The translations under genes were made by a program, and so were the position numbers. The notes beneath the pieces were generated by a model, which had not been told where the DNA came from, did not search any database, and was given only the letters and a program-made list of their open reading frames with translations. Below, piece after piece: positions 26,686 to 36,699 of a stretch of DNA of 64,000 nt (its first letter is position 1; every line of letters starts with the position of its first letter). The DNA lies in contig NC_072805.1 of NCBI RefSeq assembly GCF_028583425.1, positions 18,362,001 to 18,426,000 on the forward strand, read 5' to 3'. Origin of the DNA: Eublepharis macularius. Taxonomy: Eukaryota; Chordata; Lepidosauria; Squamata; Eublepharidae.

Positions 26686-28892
26686 GACTTACAATTGCCA
26701 TCTCTTAGAACGCTTAGGTTTGAGCAAAAATAGTTCAACGGTCACAAAGCACAGAGGAAATAAAATGAGTGGTAAATGCAATCTTTTCCCCCAAGCCTAA
26801 AACTTATCTCTCTATGATAGCAAGTTAAGGGGAAGGGAGAAGAATCTTGAAACTACCAGATTTCCGTTTCATCCTTACGTGCCGCTTCTCTCGGGAGCTT
26901 TTCATGAAGCCGTTTCCTTTTCATCCAGGCCGTATCTTGGCCGCTCTCTTTCCCAGCCCTCCCTGGAAATTCTAGTCAAAACTCCCTTCTCCCACTCTGA
27001 AATTGTGTTTCCCCATGCAAAGTGCTCTCCCTTTAAGCACTTGTGATTTCCCGCCACCCCCCTTCTACTTGTGGAAAATTACTAAGTTCTTAAGCTGGTT
27101 ATTATTTACAGGCACTGAGGCCAGAGAAAGAATCGCCTTCATCCTGATGGCTACTGGCTTTTAACATGTAAACTGGCCTCTTCTTAGCCTGGCAGACTTC
27201 ACTCTCGCCAGAAGACATTTATCTACAGTCTTTTGCTTATTGTTGAAGGTGGTTTTAGGCTAACCTCTGAGTGTTGGCCTCTTTGAGTTTTCACCTTGCA
27301 AATACCTGTGGGACCAAGGGGTACACTGCTACAGTACATGCCTCCCACCTTCTGCCAGGGTTTCCTTGAACACACTTTGTATTCTTTTTGATTGTTTCTG
27401 CCAGAGTGAAGCGGCCAGGCGGCCTCAACAGCCTGCTGGGGAAGTTGGGTACCAAGAAGCAAAAGATGAGCACGCTGGAGAAATCCAAGCTGGACTGGGA
27501 GCACTTCAAAGAAGAGGAGGGCATCGGGGAGGAGTTGGCCATCCACAATCGAGGGAAAGAAGGGTAAGAGGATGGCCCAGTTCCCAATGGGGCAGCGGCT
27601 CGGCGGTGGTAGAGCATCTGCTTGGCATGCAGAGAAGGTCCCAGAGTCAATCCTCAGCATCTCCAGTTTTAAAAAGGTGCAAGGTAATGCAAAAGATCTC
27701 TTATCCGAGACCCTGGCGAGTCACTGCCAGTCAAAGTAGACAACATTGGTAATAGCAAGGGGCTGTGGCTCAGTGGTAGAGCATCTGTTTGGACTGCAGA
27801 AGGTCCCAGGTTTGATCCCCGGCATCTCCAGCTAAAAGGATCTGGTAGCAGGTGATAGGAAAGACCTACCTGAAACCCTGGAGAGCCGCTGCCCGTCAGA
27901 GTAGGCCTTGACAGACCAAGGGTACAACTCAGTAGAAGTGCTCAGCAGAACCTCGAAGCCCTACAACTGACCTACCAGAAGGTGAAAACGATGGAATATT
28001 GCATGAGCCTCCGTGCTCCTTTCCAGTGTTTCCAGTGGTACGTGGTGCCCCTTAGTCCGGCAGCATGGTCCCTGCAGCCAGAAGTGTGCGCCTACACATT
28101 TTGACTATTCCAGATTTGGGAAACCACAGCTGTATCTCATTCTCCTGGTCTTGAAAGAAGGAAAGAATCCTCTACCTGTGGTTTCTCAGGCTCCCTTGCA
28201 TTACAGGAGTATGTAGGGCAGGCCCCATACGGAATGCCTCTGAGGTTTCGATTTATATATCTGTCCCTTAAAGCAAATCTCATGAGAGCTGTTGGAGAGG
28301 CCGTCAAAGAGACAGTCGGAGGTCAATGAGTTTCAGCAAAAAGAAAAAAGCCGCTGTAAATGCACCTCATTTTCATTAGCACTTGCTTTAATGTCATTAT
28401 TAAAAATTATTTATAGTATGCAATTAGCCAGGCAATCTGGGTTTGAGTGGGGTGTTTTTTTTTTTTTGGCTGCTCTTGACACTTTCGTTTTTTTCCCAGC
28501 TCAGTCCAAAGTTGTTGCCCAGGAAGTATTTGTCGGTGGGCAGGCAAGGAGTCGGATAGGGCCAGAAGGAAAGGCAAGGGGTGCCCCCTAGGCAATGAAC
28601 CTGGCGTTGCTCTGCGCATGTGCTGCGTGGATGGGTTTCTCCATCTGTACACTGTACAAACCCCTAGTGGTAGAGGACAAACTAAGCCCTAAGTGGCATA
28701 GCCGTGCCCTCCTGTCTTTCACCTAGTGGCCCAGTCATCTAGCCCTGTGTTTGCCCCCCTGTTAGGCACCAACGTTGACTCTCTCATCTCCTTCCCTGCA
28801 GATACCTGGACAGAAAGGCCTTTCTAGAGAGGGTGGACCACAGGCAGTTCGAGATCGAGCGCGACATCCGGTTGAGCAACATGAAACCCTGA
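8915..28892 (+). CDS. CFDP1: Craniofacial development protein 1 (BCNT/SWC5-type), complete
   Basis: Seven coding exons: 8915-8969, 9939-10050, 10972-11209, 13262-13365, 16811-16912, 27405-27563, 28802-28892; 861 nt, 286 aa (human 299 aa by memory). All introns are GT-AG and phases agree. Exon 1 gives [18 protein letters not shown], exon 2 [16 protein letters not shown], exon 3 a long acidic/lysine tract then [13 protein letters not shown], exon 4 [16 protein letters not shown]. Exons 6-7 form the conserved BCNT-C domain of about 80 residues: [23 protein letters not shown] through [21 protein letters not shown], ending RLSNMKP. Known role: subunit related to yeast Swc5 of the SRCAP complex, which loads histone H2A.Z into chromatin in the nucleus. 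The acidic N-terminus is expected to contact H2A-H2B. No defect seen. The 10.5-kb intron 5 is the largest. Confidence 0.97.
9039..9220 (-). repeat. MITE-like foldback element, family A, copy 3
   Basis: Inverted relative to copies 1-2: starts GGTTGCCAACCTCCAGGTG and ends with CCAGAATTGGCGACC. It begins 70 bp after the CFDP1 exon 1 donor. Confidence 0.75.
10649..10880 (+). repeat. MIR/CORE-like SINE
   Basis: tRNA-like head (TAGCATAGTGGCTAAGGTAATAAG), a ...TCCCCTATTCAAAAG B-box remnant, then GGGGTAATAATA and TTGAGGATTGTTAGAAAACAATG, the usual order of MIR-type SINEs. CFDP1 intron 2. Confidence 0.55.
11795..11985 (+). repeat. 5S rRNA-derived SINE
   Basis: Contains GTGAGAGACCAGGGTTGCTG, GCAGAGGCAGGCAATGGC, CTCTTGCCTTGAAAATCCC and GGGGTCACCATAAGTCAG, ending GACGGCACTTT-like. 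This order is that of 5S-derived SINEs of squamates. It is an old copy in CFDP1 intron 3. Confidence 0.65.
12645..12930 (-). repeat. tRNA-derived SINE, reverse
   Basis: Reads in reverse: ATTTATTTACTT tail end, GTAAGGTAGGCGAGGCTGAGA, CTGGCCCAAGGTCA, TCCATGGCAGAGCAGGAATTTGAACC, the usual squamate SINE body. CFDP1 intron 3. Confidence 0.65.
14052..14308 (-). repeat. Sauria-type SINE, reverse, near full length
   Basis: An (AAT)n tail at 14052-14068 is followed by ATTCGATTTATATACC, CACTCAGAGCGGTTTACAAAG, CCAAGGTCACCCAGCTGG, GGGGAATCAAACCCAGCTC and ends at AACCACTACACCAAACTGGCTC. This is the reverse complement of the Sauria SINE. CFDP1 intron 4. Confidence 0.85.
14935..15685 (-). mobile_element. 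L2/CR1-clade LINE, 3' end with reverse transcriptase C-terminus
   Basis: The minus strand codes (15275-15670) an open 131-codon stretch with [32 protein letters not shown], ...[22 protein letters not shown] and a final [10 protein letters not shown]. This is the typical C-terminus of L2-like non-LTR reverse transcriptases. The remainder (14935-15275) is a 3' UTR ending in an ATTTATTTATTT tail. The 5' part of the element is missing (5' truncation as usual for LINEs). CFDP1 intron 4. Confidence 0.75.
15775..15990 (-). repeat. SINE remnants
   Basis: A tRNA-like fragment (CAATGACAGAGCACATATTTTGCATG, 15784-15835) is joined to a reverse SINE body (CCCTGCGAGGTAGGTTAGGCTGAGA, AGGCCAAGGTCATCCAG) to 15990. 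CFDP1 intron 4. Confidence 0.5.
16913..20309. other. CFDP1 intron 5, first part
   Basis: No exon or clear repeat recognised. Some long chance open frames exist on both strands, but none has a family signature or splice structure. Confidence 0.5.
20310..20535 (-). repeat. tRNA-derived SINE, reverse
   Basis: TTTTATTTTTTAATTTTAC tail, TGTCCTGCCTTTCTC, CTCGTGAGGTCAGCTCGGCTGAG, CATGGCAGAGCAGGGGTTCAAACC. Squamate SINE body in reverse; CFDP1 intron 5. Confidence 0.6.
20536..21759. other. CFDP1 intron 5, second part
   Basis: No gene recognised. A weak reverse MIR/SINE-like remnant (CAACAGCCCTGTAAGGTGGG, GAGACAGGATTTGAAC) lies at about 21350-21490. Confidence 0.4.
21760..22265 (-). mobile_element. 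Old L2-like LINE fragment
   Basis: The minus strand shows [25 protein letters not shown], the same block as in the LINE at 15275-15670 but more decayed, followed by a 3' UTR-like stretch ending near AATAATAAACTG (21775). CFDP1 intron 5. Confidence 0.55.
22590..23695 (+). mobile_element. CR1 LINE 3' end, interrupted by a solo LTR
   Basis: 22620-22794 and 23491-23690 are the two halves of one CR1 3' end: GATTCAGGATGGACAAATGG, ATGTGGAATTCATTGCTAG, TTTAAAAGGAGATTAGACAG, then GGCTACTAGGCATGGTGAC and TGGACTAGAGGGACC. The halves join at the duplicated GGCT. Confidence 0.75.
22796..23490 (-). mobile_element. Solo LTR inserted in a CR1
   Basis: A 695-bp block with TG...CA ends and no coding capacity, flanked by GGCT on both sides (22791-22794 and 23491-23494), splits a CR1 3' end. 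Size, ends and short target duplication fit a solo LTR of a Gypsy- or ERV-like element, left by LTR-LTR recombination. Orientation is a guess (the minus strand starts TGTCATGAAC). Younger than the CR1 it sits in. Confidence 0.6.
24570..24645 (-). repeat. tRNA-derived SINE head fragment, reverse
   Basis: ATTGAACCGGGAACCTTCCACATGC...GCAGATGCTCTGCTACTGAGTC is the reverse of the GTAGAGCATCTGC...GGTTCAATCCC head also seen at 27590. Confidence 0.55.
25840..26045 (-). repeat. tRNA-derived SINE, reverse
   Basis: AAGTATTTATTAATGTACTTC tail, CCTGTGAGGTAGGTTGGGCTG, CTTCCATGGCAGAATGGGGATT, CACTCTAATTGCTG. CFDP1 intron 5. Confidence 0.65.
26050..26320 (-). repeat. L2-like LINE 3' fragment
   Basis: Resembles 21890-22130 in order (GATAAAAGAT, TTTGGCCTGGCGCCT, GGCATTCCAC-like, TAGCTGGCAGGCTG); probably the same old LINE group. 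Confidence 0.4.
26604..26682. repeat. Compound microsatellite (GT)n(GA)n
   Basis: About 40 bp of GT repeats followed by about 38 bp of GA repeats in CFDP1 intron 5. Translating it gives long [12 protein letters not shown] frames that are not genes. Confidence 0.97.
27590..27925 (+). repeat. Tandem pair of tRNA-derived SINEs
   Basis: Two copies (27590-27745 and 27757-27925) of GTGGCTCAGTGGTAGAGCAT, TGCAGAAGGTCCCAGG, GATCCCCGGCATCTCCAG, ...CCTGGAGAGCCGCTGCC. The heads keep A- and B-box promoters of RNA polymerase III. CFDP1 intron 6, right after exon 6. Confidence 0.75.
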
Positions 28893-29545
28893 GGCTGCTG
28901 CAGATCCTTTTCCTAAGAACTTCTCTCATCAGGCTATCCCCAGAAGAGAGTAACTCAATGACCTGTATGGGTTTTCTTTTTTTTTCACCACACTAGTAAG
29001 TAGGTGAACTGAGGTCATTATGGCAGGGGTTTTTTTTACTGCCAGGGCGCTGCCGTGTGTGGCAGGTGCTGATCCAGTTGCTACTGGGCACTCATCAGGG
29101 GGTGCTTGCTCAGGAGAGGGGCTGCAGCCGGGTCTTTTCCTTCCTGGTCTTTTCCTTCCTGGTTATTAAAGAGGGAAGAGGCAGGCTTTGTGCCATGGAA
29201 CTAAGACCGTGGCCACCGATTCCATCAGGCCTCATCAGCCCCAGAGGCCTCAATGGTTGGAGGTTTGTGTGGCTTCCTCATGCAGCTCAAGGATGCTGGG
29301 CAGTTGGGGGACGAGTCACCAGCCAGCCTGCTTTTTGGAGAGGCTTTTGCTCTTCTTGCTGTGGAGTCTCCCGTGTTTTTGTAAAACCTTTTCCTGGGAT
29401 TGTTTTCTTCTTACGGCGAGTCCTTCAAGTAATTCACCTTCCTCGGTGCTCTTCCGCTGCCTCGGCGACTCGAGAGAGGCAGCATGCATGTGAGAAAGGC
29501 CCAGACCTCCTGGTTCCTTTTGAATAAAGCATCCGATCTGTATTT
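28893..29545 (+). other. CFDP1: 3' UTR of CFDP1
   Basis: From the TGA at 28890-28892 to just past AATAAA at 29523-29528, with TG-rich sequence (TCATCATGTTGGTC) downstream as expected of a cleavage site. Confidence 0.75.
29523..29528 (+). terminator. CFDP1: CFDP1 poly(A) signal AATAAA
   Basis: Canonical AATAAA about 630 bp after the CFDP1 stop; first one downstream that has a T/G-rich follower. Confidence 0.75.
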
Positions 29546-31189
29546 GTCATCATGTTGGTCATCCTTCTGTCATTGACAGTCCTAAATCAGCCCTAGCCAA
29601 GCCAAGAAAAAGGTTAATTGTTATAATTTTATCATCCTCGAGGAGAGACTGCTGCTCTGCCTCTGCCTCTGAAACATCTTCGTCTGGCTCTGAATTGTTT
29701 CAGGTCCTGCTTTCATCTCCTGGGTTACTAACTACGTCTGCTTTAAAGAGACCAGCAACTCTGGAGGAGGGAGAAGAGGTTAGTGGAGGAGGCCTGCATT
29801 AGATGGTGCAGAAGCAGTGTAGGCTGTTTAATCTGTCTGGCCAGCTTACCTACAGGGGTCTTTCCTACCAAGTACCCCTCGGATGGCGATGGCGATACCA
29901 TTGAGATCTTGGCGACATCTACGTACAGCCTCTGATGGAGATCACTAATCAGTGAGAAATGCAATGCTTCCAATATAAACTTCTTTTTCACGTTGGCACC
30001 AAATCCAATTACTGACACTAGTGCGGTGATAACCGGGTATTTGTTTCAAGAGGCAGTGGTGTTACCCGTTCCAGATGGAGGTTGTAGGTTTATGGAAATG
30101 GTTTGCGAGTTGTCTTGGATCAAGCTTTGTTCTTTGCACAGGTGGCAGCTGTGACGCCGAACGCCCTTTACCATTTATATCTCGTAAACTGGCTGCATTC
30201 TGTTCACAGAGATTAGAGGTCTGGTCAGCTCTTCAGTTGTTTTCTGTAATCAGTTTTGTGCCCCTGAAGACTGTTTGAAGCAATCCAGCTGTCTGCTCAA
30301 GCCAGTTTTCGTTTGCCTGCCTTAGCATCTTCCAGGCTTCCAGGCCTTCTGTACAACCCTCTTTGGAGGAAAGAGTTAGCACAGGTGCCAGGGCCACTTT
30401 CTCCAACAAGTAGCTGGTGGGATCTTGGTTTGGCCACGGTTAGATTACTGGGGGCCCGTGGAGGGATCATAGTTCTAGAAGTCCTCCCTGCCTGTTTCCA
30501 GCAGGCATCCGTTTTTCTTGACTTTAGGTAGTGGATTAAAAATGATTCTGTTTTCCTCAAGCTTTCAATAGATAATTTTTCCCCTCTGGCTGAGTATCTT
30601 GATTGATGTCTCTTTATTGATGATTTATTTAACAGCTGCTTACTGCCTTTATCTTTTAAGATCCCTCTATCTGCCCTGTGATCACATTTGTGGAAAAGCA
30701 TCTAAGGAAGCTTATAAATAGATCTATAACGTTCTCCTTCATCTCTTCAGAGCGGCCTCCTTGGCTGGTCGGTGCACCTTCCTTGCCAACTGCAGAGCGT
30801 GTTGGCCTGCTCCAAGGGCTGCCACGTCTCTGAGTTGGCTTGAGCACTTGTGCTTTTACAGCCACGTGGCACTGTCCCAGCTTCCCTTTAAGGAAAGCAG
30901 AGGGCGAGAGGAATGCTCATCTTTTGCTGTGTCACTGGGGGGAGCCAAAATGGCATGAGGATACCTACCAGGTGGGGGGGGGAGCAGTGGAGGGAGTGGA
31001 ATTGTTTGGCCAGCTGGTAGGGTCCTTGAGACTCCTCAAAAGCCAAAGCCACTGAATTTTCCGCAAATCCTAGGAGAGATCCTGATTGGATGTGGTGTTT
31101 TAGTGGGCAGCTGAAGCCAGAATCAAGTCACTTATGTTCATTTTCATTTGTGGTGGGGATTTTCCCTCTGTGGGAGCTGGTGCAGAGCA
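29546..31189. other. Intergenic, possibly decayed coding-like sequence on the minus strand
   Basis: The minus strand holds a few moderately long open stretches (29743-30018, 30297-30701) that read more protein-like than their surroundings, for example SVIGFGANVKKKFILEALHFS. I do not recognise the family. It may be an old retroelement. Confidence 0.3.
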
Positions 31190-31390
31190 GTAGCTAAGAG
31201 AATAAGCTGTAATCCAAAAGGTCATTGGTTCAGACCTCATCTTGGCCACTGACTCACAAGGGGGCTATGAGCAAGCCACTCTCTCAACCCCAATCCCACA
31301 TCTGTGATATGAAGGTAATAACACTGTCCTACCTTACAGCAGCGTTTGAAGATTGCTGTGATAATAACCGTGAAGTACTTTAAACAATGA
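31190..31390 (+). repeat. MIR/CORE-like SINE
   Basis: AGCAGTAGCTAAGAGAATAAG head, CATTGGTTCAGACCTC, GGGCTATGAGCAAGCCACTC, AAGGTAATAACACTGTCC and GAAGTACTTTAAAC tail: MIR-type order. Confidence 0.6.
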
Positions 31391-33100
31391 AATAGACATA
31401 CTACGTTGCTGTATCTCGCTGGTGATGTTGGAGTATTATTGCTGCTCTGGATATTCGGCACAAATGGGGGTTGGAAACATATATTCCATGCCCTGATTTT
31501 TCTTAAAATTCTGGGGGGTGCTGTGGGAGAGTCTTTTTAAAGCTTACTGACTGATTTCCCCTTTTTCCAGCATGGGAGAATTACTCTGTTTGCCAGGACG
31601 TGAGAAAGTCTCCCCTGTGGTAAAACTAGCACAAAGTGGTGATCTAGTTACACTAAAACTTTCTCCCGGCTGTGCTGTTATCAGTATATGGAAGGAGCTT
31701 TTAATGTTCAGGAATATTAGATATATACCCTACAGGCACACAGCCCAGAGCAGTGCAGTCCAGGATGCCGTCTCTTCATTTTGAATGATGCGCCGAACAG
31801 GAAGGTCGTGTCCGCACACACTACCACTTCGCAAACATACAACCGCCTCTGGCCCCATTCCAGATATATGCTACAGCTCCATGATGGGTTAATGGAAGGT
31901 TGGGGACTTCTGGTAAAGAGGGCAAACAATATTAACCGAGTTTATTCTATCTTGTATCAAATTCCAAACTTAGCCTGTAGAGTGTGGATCAAAAAACCTG
32001 CACAATAGCAGCCAGGTAAGGGGGAGGAGACTTCTGCAAACCTGGGGGTTTGCTGCAGGTTTTGTAGAAAAACACCCCAAATTTTTTAATAAAAGTTCAA
32101 GGGGCAAACAAAAATCCAAGTGGGGAATGTCAACCAGAACCTTGGGAAACCTTACAAGATCTTGGATGGTGTTCTAAGGTTGCCTAGCAACCTTGGCAAC
32201 AAAGGGTGGTGATGAAAGTGCCCAGAGAAGGGGGGAGAGGGAGGGGGAAGGGCAGTGGGGAGTGGGTGAGATTTCCCTCCACCCAGAGTCTTGTAGGTCC
32301 CTGCTTGTGCTGTCCTTAAATCACATCTTTTTCACACTTAGGTCAACATCAATGAATACTGGATTCACTCTGTCGATCACAGCTGAGCCTCAGTCTGTGT
32401 CAGTTGCCCTTGGTCCTTATCCATAGAAGCTGTGGTAGCAGTTTCACCTTGAAAGACAAAGCTGTTTTCTGTGACTAAATACAGCGGCGGGGGGGGAATC
32501 TTTGATTTTGTTTTGGGTGGAGGAAGAGGGAGCTGCCTCATTTAGGGTAGCACGCACGATGGACATTTTGTGGTCCTGAATCCTGTACCGCTCTTGCACT
32601 TCGCAGATCTGTGCTAGTCCGCAAGGGACGTATTTTAATTGAAGGTTCAAACTGCACTCGAGCAATCAGATGAGTTAATCGACTCAAGCTGTAGGACTTC
32701 TCTAAGCTTGCTCCAAAAATGTGGGAATCTTGGAACCGATTTGATCAGCTGGCAATGCAGCTCGCAGGCCTTGGCTGCTCTGCTCTGGGCCACTTGCCCA
32801 GGAGGCAAATAGTTTCCAGCATCCCAAAAAGTGACACGTTAAGAGTGAGGTCTGTTGGTTCATGCAAACCCCCAAGTCTGGGAGAGAGCTATGGGGAAAG
32901 CTAAGAGGCCTCTTCCCATAGATGTTAACAAGCCAAGGCCAGGCTTGACTGCGCCTTCTCCAAAGGGGCTATCAGTGCCCCCCTTAATTAACAAGCGGGG
33001 TGCACATTACTCTGTGTGGTCAGGTAAACATGTGCGCTACCCCTCGATCACTGAATGCAACCCACATTCCAATTCAACTGAAATCTATACTGGGCCAAAT
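31391..33100. other. Intergenic, nothing recognised
   Basis: No gene or known repeat seen. Short chance ORFs only. Confidence 0.45.
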
Positions 33101-33625
33101 GAGTTTTATTTATTTATAACTTCTTTGCTGAGACTCGAGCTGGATTGTAAAATACAGAACAGTGCAATCAGAGACTGCATGTGACATCCACTAAAAACAC
33201 AATAGGACTAGGATTACGAAATCAGGAAAAAACGCAAACCACAAACAATGAGATGTGACATACCATAAACAATGCAGGAAATGGAATTACAAAAGTAGAA
33301 GACAATGCAGTAAGAGCAAAATAATACACACACTAAACAGTGGAATAGACGACAATCCTGTTCCCTTTATAAAGCACTCTCCCGAACCATTCCATTATGT
33401 CACAGCCCTATTTATTCCCTTCTCTCATCGGCATGCTAAAGGGGCCACTGACGTAGGTTTTACACCTGCCCTAACAGCCACCAGCCTGGGCAACGATGCG
33501 GCCAAATGGCAAGAAGGAACCTGTTGACGAAGTCGCAGAACTCCTTTACAAGCTTGAAAGGAATATTGAGAAACCAGGAAAAGTGAAAACACACACATTT
33601 TATTAAGGGGAATGATATAATCAGT
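33101..33625 (-). repeat. L2-like LINE 3' fragment
   Basis: TTTTATTTATTTATAACTTC tail then TGAGACTCGAGCTGGATTG, similar to the 3' UTR at 14945-15000 (CTGAGACTCAAGGTGGATT). Minus strand. Confidence 0.5.
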
Positions 33626-33785
33626 TGGCCTGAAGAATTAGTTGGCACAAGCCTATCAAGTGTACAGTGAAATCCCTAACACTAGAATGCCCGAGTTAAG
33701 AGCCAAATATCCGATGTGCCCCCCGCAGTTGTACGAGTGTTCCACTCAAGAGGGGAAGCAGTAAGAGGCTAAAGCAGGGAGTGAG

Positions 33786-33950
33786 GAGCTGTGGCTTAGT
33801 GGCGGAATATCATCTTTTCATGCAGAAAATCTCAGGTTCAATCTTTGATACCTCCAGTTTAAAGGATCAGGTAGCAGATGATGTGAAAACCATGACCAGA
33901 AACACTGGAGAACTGCCGGCATGAACCGTGACAGACGAATGGTCTCGGGA
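33786..33950 (+). repeat. tRNA-derived SINE
   Basis: AGCTGTGGCTTAGTGGCGGAAT head, CTCAGGTTCAATCTTTGATACC, CTCCAGTTTAAAGGATCAGG, ACACTGGAGAACTGCCGG: same family as 27757. Confidence 0.65.
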
Positions 33951-34935
33951 TAAGCGGGTTTCATGGGTTCATGAAGGTCCAGTCCAAAGGTCTGGTTCTT
34001 TGGGTGAGGGCTGAGCCATCCAGGCAGCGAACAGTCCCAAAGTGACTTGAAGGTAAAAAGCGGCAATAATGTTTGTGTGCTTCAGGACAAGGTACTCCAC
34101 GCTTGATTCAGAGCCAGGTGCGACAAGCCCAGTACAGATGTACCCCCCATGCGTTGACTCATCGACTGGGGAAAGGATGGCATGGGCATGCTGGCCCCAA
34201 CCCTTGACTCCATGTGATTGCCTGCTCCTCCACACAGTTGCACTCTGCAGATGATCAGGCAATTTCATGAGGGAAGGGGGAGGCAGTTCACTTATGGCTG
34301 CACCCCCATGTGATAAGTCGGGGGAGGGGGTCGTCAGTACCAAGTTGTAGCTACAGGGTCTTCAGCAACCAAGCCAGAGGAAAAAGGATTTAGGGGCAGA
34401 TTCTGGCTCCAGTTATACTGCTGGGAGTTAAACAGAAACGCTTCTTTTTCTTTTAAGGCGTGATCAATTGTTTAAAAACAAAACCCATATAAGATGTAGA
34501 CTGCCATCCTGCTCAGCTCTTTAGCAATTAAATCTAAAAACAAAAGAGTGTGCCAGTGTACACCTTTGTCATACAGACATACAACATAGGAACCACATTC
34601 AGAGAAAGAATTTCGTTCCATCCCACCATCCATATGAAGTAGGAACACAGATTATTCTGTCTCTTGCTGTGAACGTGCATTTGGGTATACAGGTACTTCT
34701 CAGATCAAAACTAACATCTCACCTGCTGTAATGTGCCATGGGATTGACTGAAGAGGAAAAACAGGGTCCTGGGATTATTTGGAGATAGGGGGAGTGGGGT
34801 GGTGGTCTGTTGAAATGAAAGAGGAGTTGAGGGTAGTTGCCTCAACGTGCTGGGTTTTATTGCGAAATTGAAACAGCCTCAGGTTACTTGGCTTTCTGAC
34901 CTACTTGTGGAGAATGCTAACTTGGACACAGTGCT
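33951..34935. other. Intergenic, nothing recognised
   Basis: No gene or repeat with clear ends. Confidence 0.4.
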
Positions 34936-35360
34936 CAGGGCTCATTTCGAGGGGGAACGCGCCGGAACACAGTTCCGGCGGTTCCCCAAAGAGGTCACAT
35001 GTCAGGTGGCCCCACCCACCTGACTCTTGGCCATTTTGGGCCCGTTTCGGCCTGGATTGGGGCTGAAACAGCCTGGATTGGGTCTCTGACGGATGGTGGA
35101 TCACTCTCCCGCTCATCAGCGGCCCGATCCTGACCATTTTGGGCCCCTTTTCAGCCATTTTCAGCCCCTTTTGCCATTTGGGGCCCAATTTTGGACCTGA
35201 ATGGCCAGGATTGGGTCCAAAACAGCTAGAATAGGTGATGTCAGGGGGTGTAGCATATGCAAAAAAGTTATACTAACGACACACTTCCAGTGATGGCAAG
35301 AGGCATGGCATATGCTAATGAGTTATGCTAATGAGTCCCTCCAGCTCTTTTTCTACAAAA
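34936..35360. repeat. MITE-like element, family B, copy 1 (possibly two units)
   Basis: Starts GCTCATTTCGAGGGGGAACG...GGAACACAGTTCCGGCG and ends near CCAGCTCTTTTTCTACAAAATG. The GTTCCGGC block is shared with copies at 36700 and 37835. The interior has near-tandem GGCCATTTTGGGCCC-like units. Confidence 0.55.
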
Positions 35361-35585
35361 TGACCCGACAGTTCTTATTAGCAAGGATGCCAATTCAGCA
35401 AAATCCTTTTGTGGCTCAATGCATCTTGGATGGATCACTTGAAAGGTCTTAATAGTCTGGTTGCCTGATACTAGGTGAGTCTTGGCTCTAGAATACTGTT
35501 TTCCGCAGAGAATGTGATGAGGTGACATTCAGTGCCATTCGACTCTACCTTTTGTTGTGGAAATGGCTAGAAAATCTGTGATTTG

Positions 35586-35949
35586 GAGCCGAAACAGACG
35601 AGACGAGTTTCCTCAATTCAACCTGGGTTGAATCGCCTCAAGGTTTGACGGGAAATGTAGGCATTTCTCCTTCCCGTCGCTCAGAGGAGGAGGGAGGAGG
35701 AGGAGGGCTCCTTTCGCCCGGCTGCCCCCGTTCCCAAGCGCTAGGGACTCGAGGAGCCTGGAAAGTGGCAGGGGGATGCTCTTGCTGCAGCCGCCCCCCC
35801 CCCTCCCCAGCCTCTTCCTCTTGTCCTCCTTCCTCTCGGCTTCCTTCTCCAGCTGCGAGAGAGGCGGCAGCGGCCTACATTTCCCGTCAAACCTTGAGGC
35901 AATTCAAGCCAGGTTGAATTGAGGGAACTCGTCTCGTCTGTTTCGGCTC
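35586..35949. mobile_element. 364-bp MITE with about 75-bp inverted repeats, family D
   Basis: Left arm starts GAGCCGAAACAGACGAGACG; the right arm ends with its reverse complement. The arms run about 35586-35662 and 35873-35949 with few mismatches. The G/C-rich centre (35665-35870) has no gene. A TTG on both sides (35583-35585, 35950-35952) would be a 3-bp target duplication, the length made by PIF/Harbinger transposases. Confidence 0.75.
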
Positions 35950-36207
35950 TTGGCCTCATGTGGGCCCAGCAGAGGAGCTGGCCCCGTCTGCACGAAAGGG
36001 GAAGAAAGAAGGCAAGCCAAAATGGAAGCTGGATAGCGACACTGGAGTCCTCTGTCCAAATATATCATGGGCGAAAGCCCAGAGCGCTTTTTATAACGTT
36101 TGAAACCGTCTTGCAAAGTACCAGCCTACTCACAAGGGTGTAACTAAAGGGCAGCTGTGCCATTTTCTGTACTGGTACAACCCAGAAACACTGTTGTCAT
36201 ATCCCAC

Positions 36208-36234
36208 TCCCACACACACACACACACACACACT
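36208..36234. repeat. (CA)n microsatellite
   Basis: About 12 CA units. Confidence 0.95.
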
Positions 36235-36699
36235 TTGCAATGTCTTGACCTACCTATGAGACCAAATGCCTCCATTTTTTCATATTCGGTACTGATTCCA
36301 GAGTCACATCTGGAACAAATTCTTACAATCTCTATAAGATGTTAAACACACATCCAATTCACCCAATACTGGAAATGTATTTTTTTTTTAAAAAAAGCCT
36401 TTTTGTAGCTGTCAATATAAGTAGAAGCAGAGATAACTGGCAAGCTGAATGAATACTAAGGCAAAGCAGAAGACAGTACAGGGTGTTGGCTGGAACGGTT
36501 TCCTTCAGCGTCTTCCATGCCTTTTCCTTTAGCTTTTACCCAGCTAAATTCCTTTAGGGATCTTGGATGCGGGGGCAGTTTTAGCCAAGTTGGCACCTGG
36601 AGCAGCTGTGCTGGGGGGGGGGTCTGTTCTGGGGCTCCATCCTCAAGTTTTGCCTGATACCCCCAGAATCACTAAGACTGCCCCTGCTTAGGTAAGTCC

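Noticed and set aside
26418-26738. Frames with SLSLSL and THTHTH
   Set aside because: Translation of the GT/GA microsatellite.
27223-27752. Frames overlapping CFDP1 exon 6
   Set aside because: Shadows of the exon and its flanking SINE in other frames.
27590-27925. Two possible tRNA genes
   Set aside because: A and B boxes belong to SINE heads followed by SINE bodies; no tRNA cloverleaf of normal length.
29057-29527. 156-codon plus-strand frame
   Set aside because: Lies in the CFDP1 3' UTR, no family signature.
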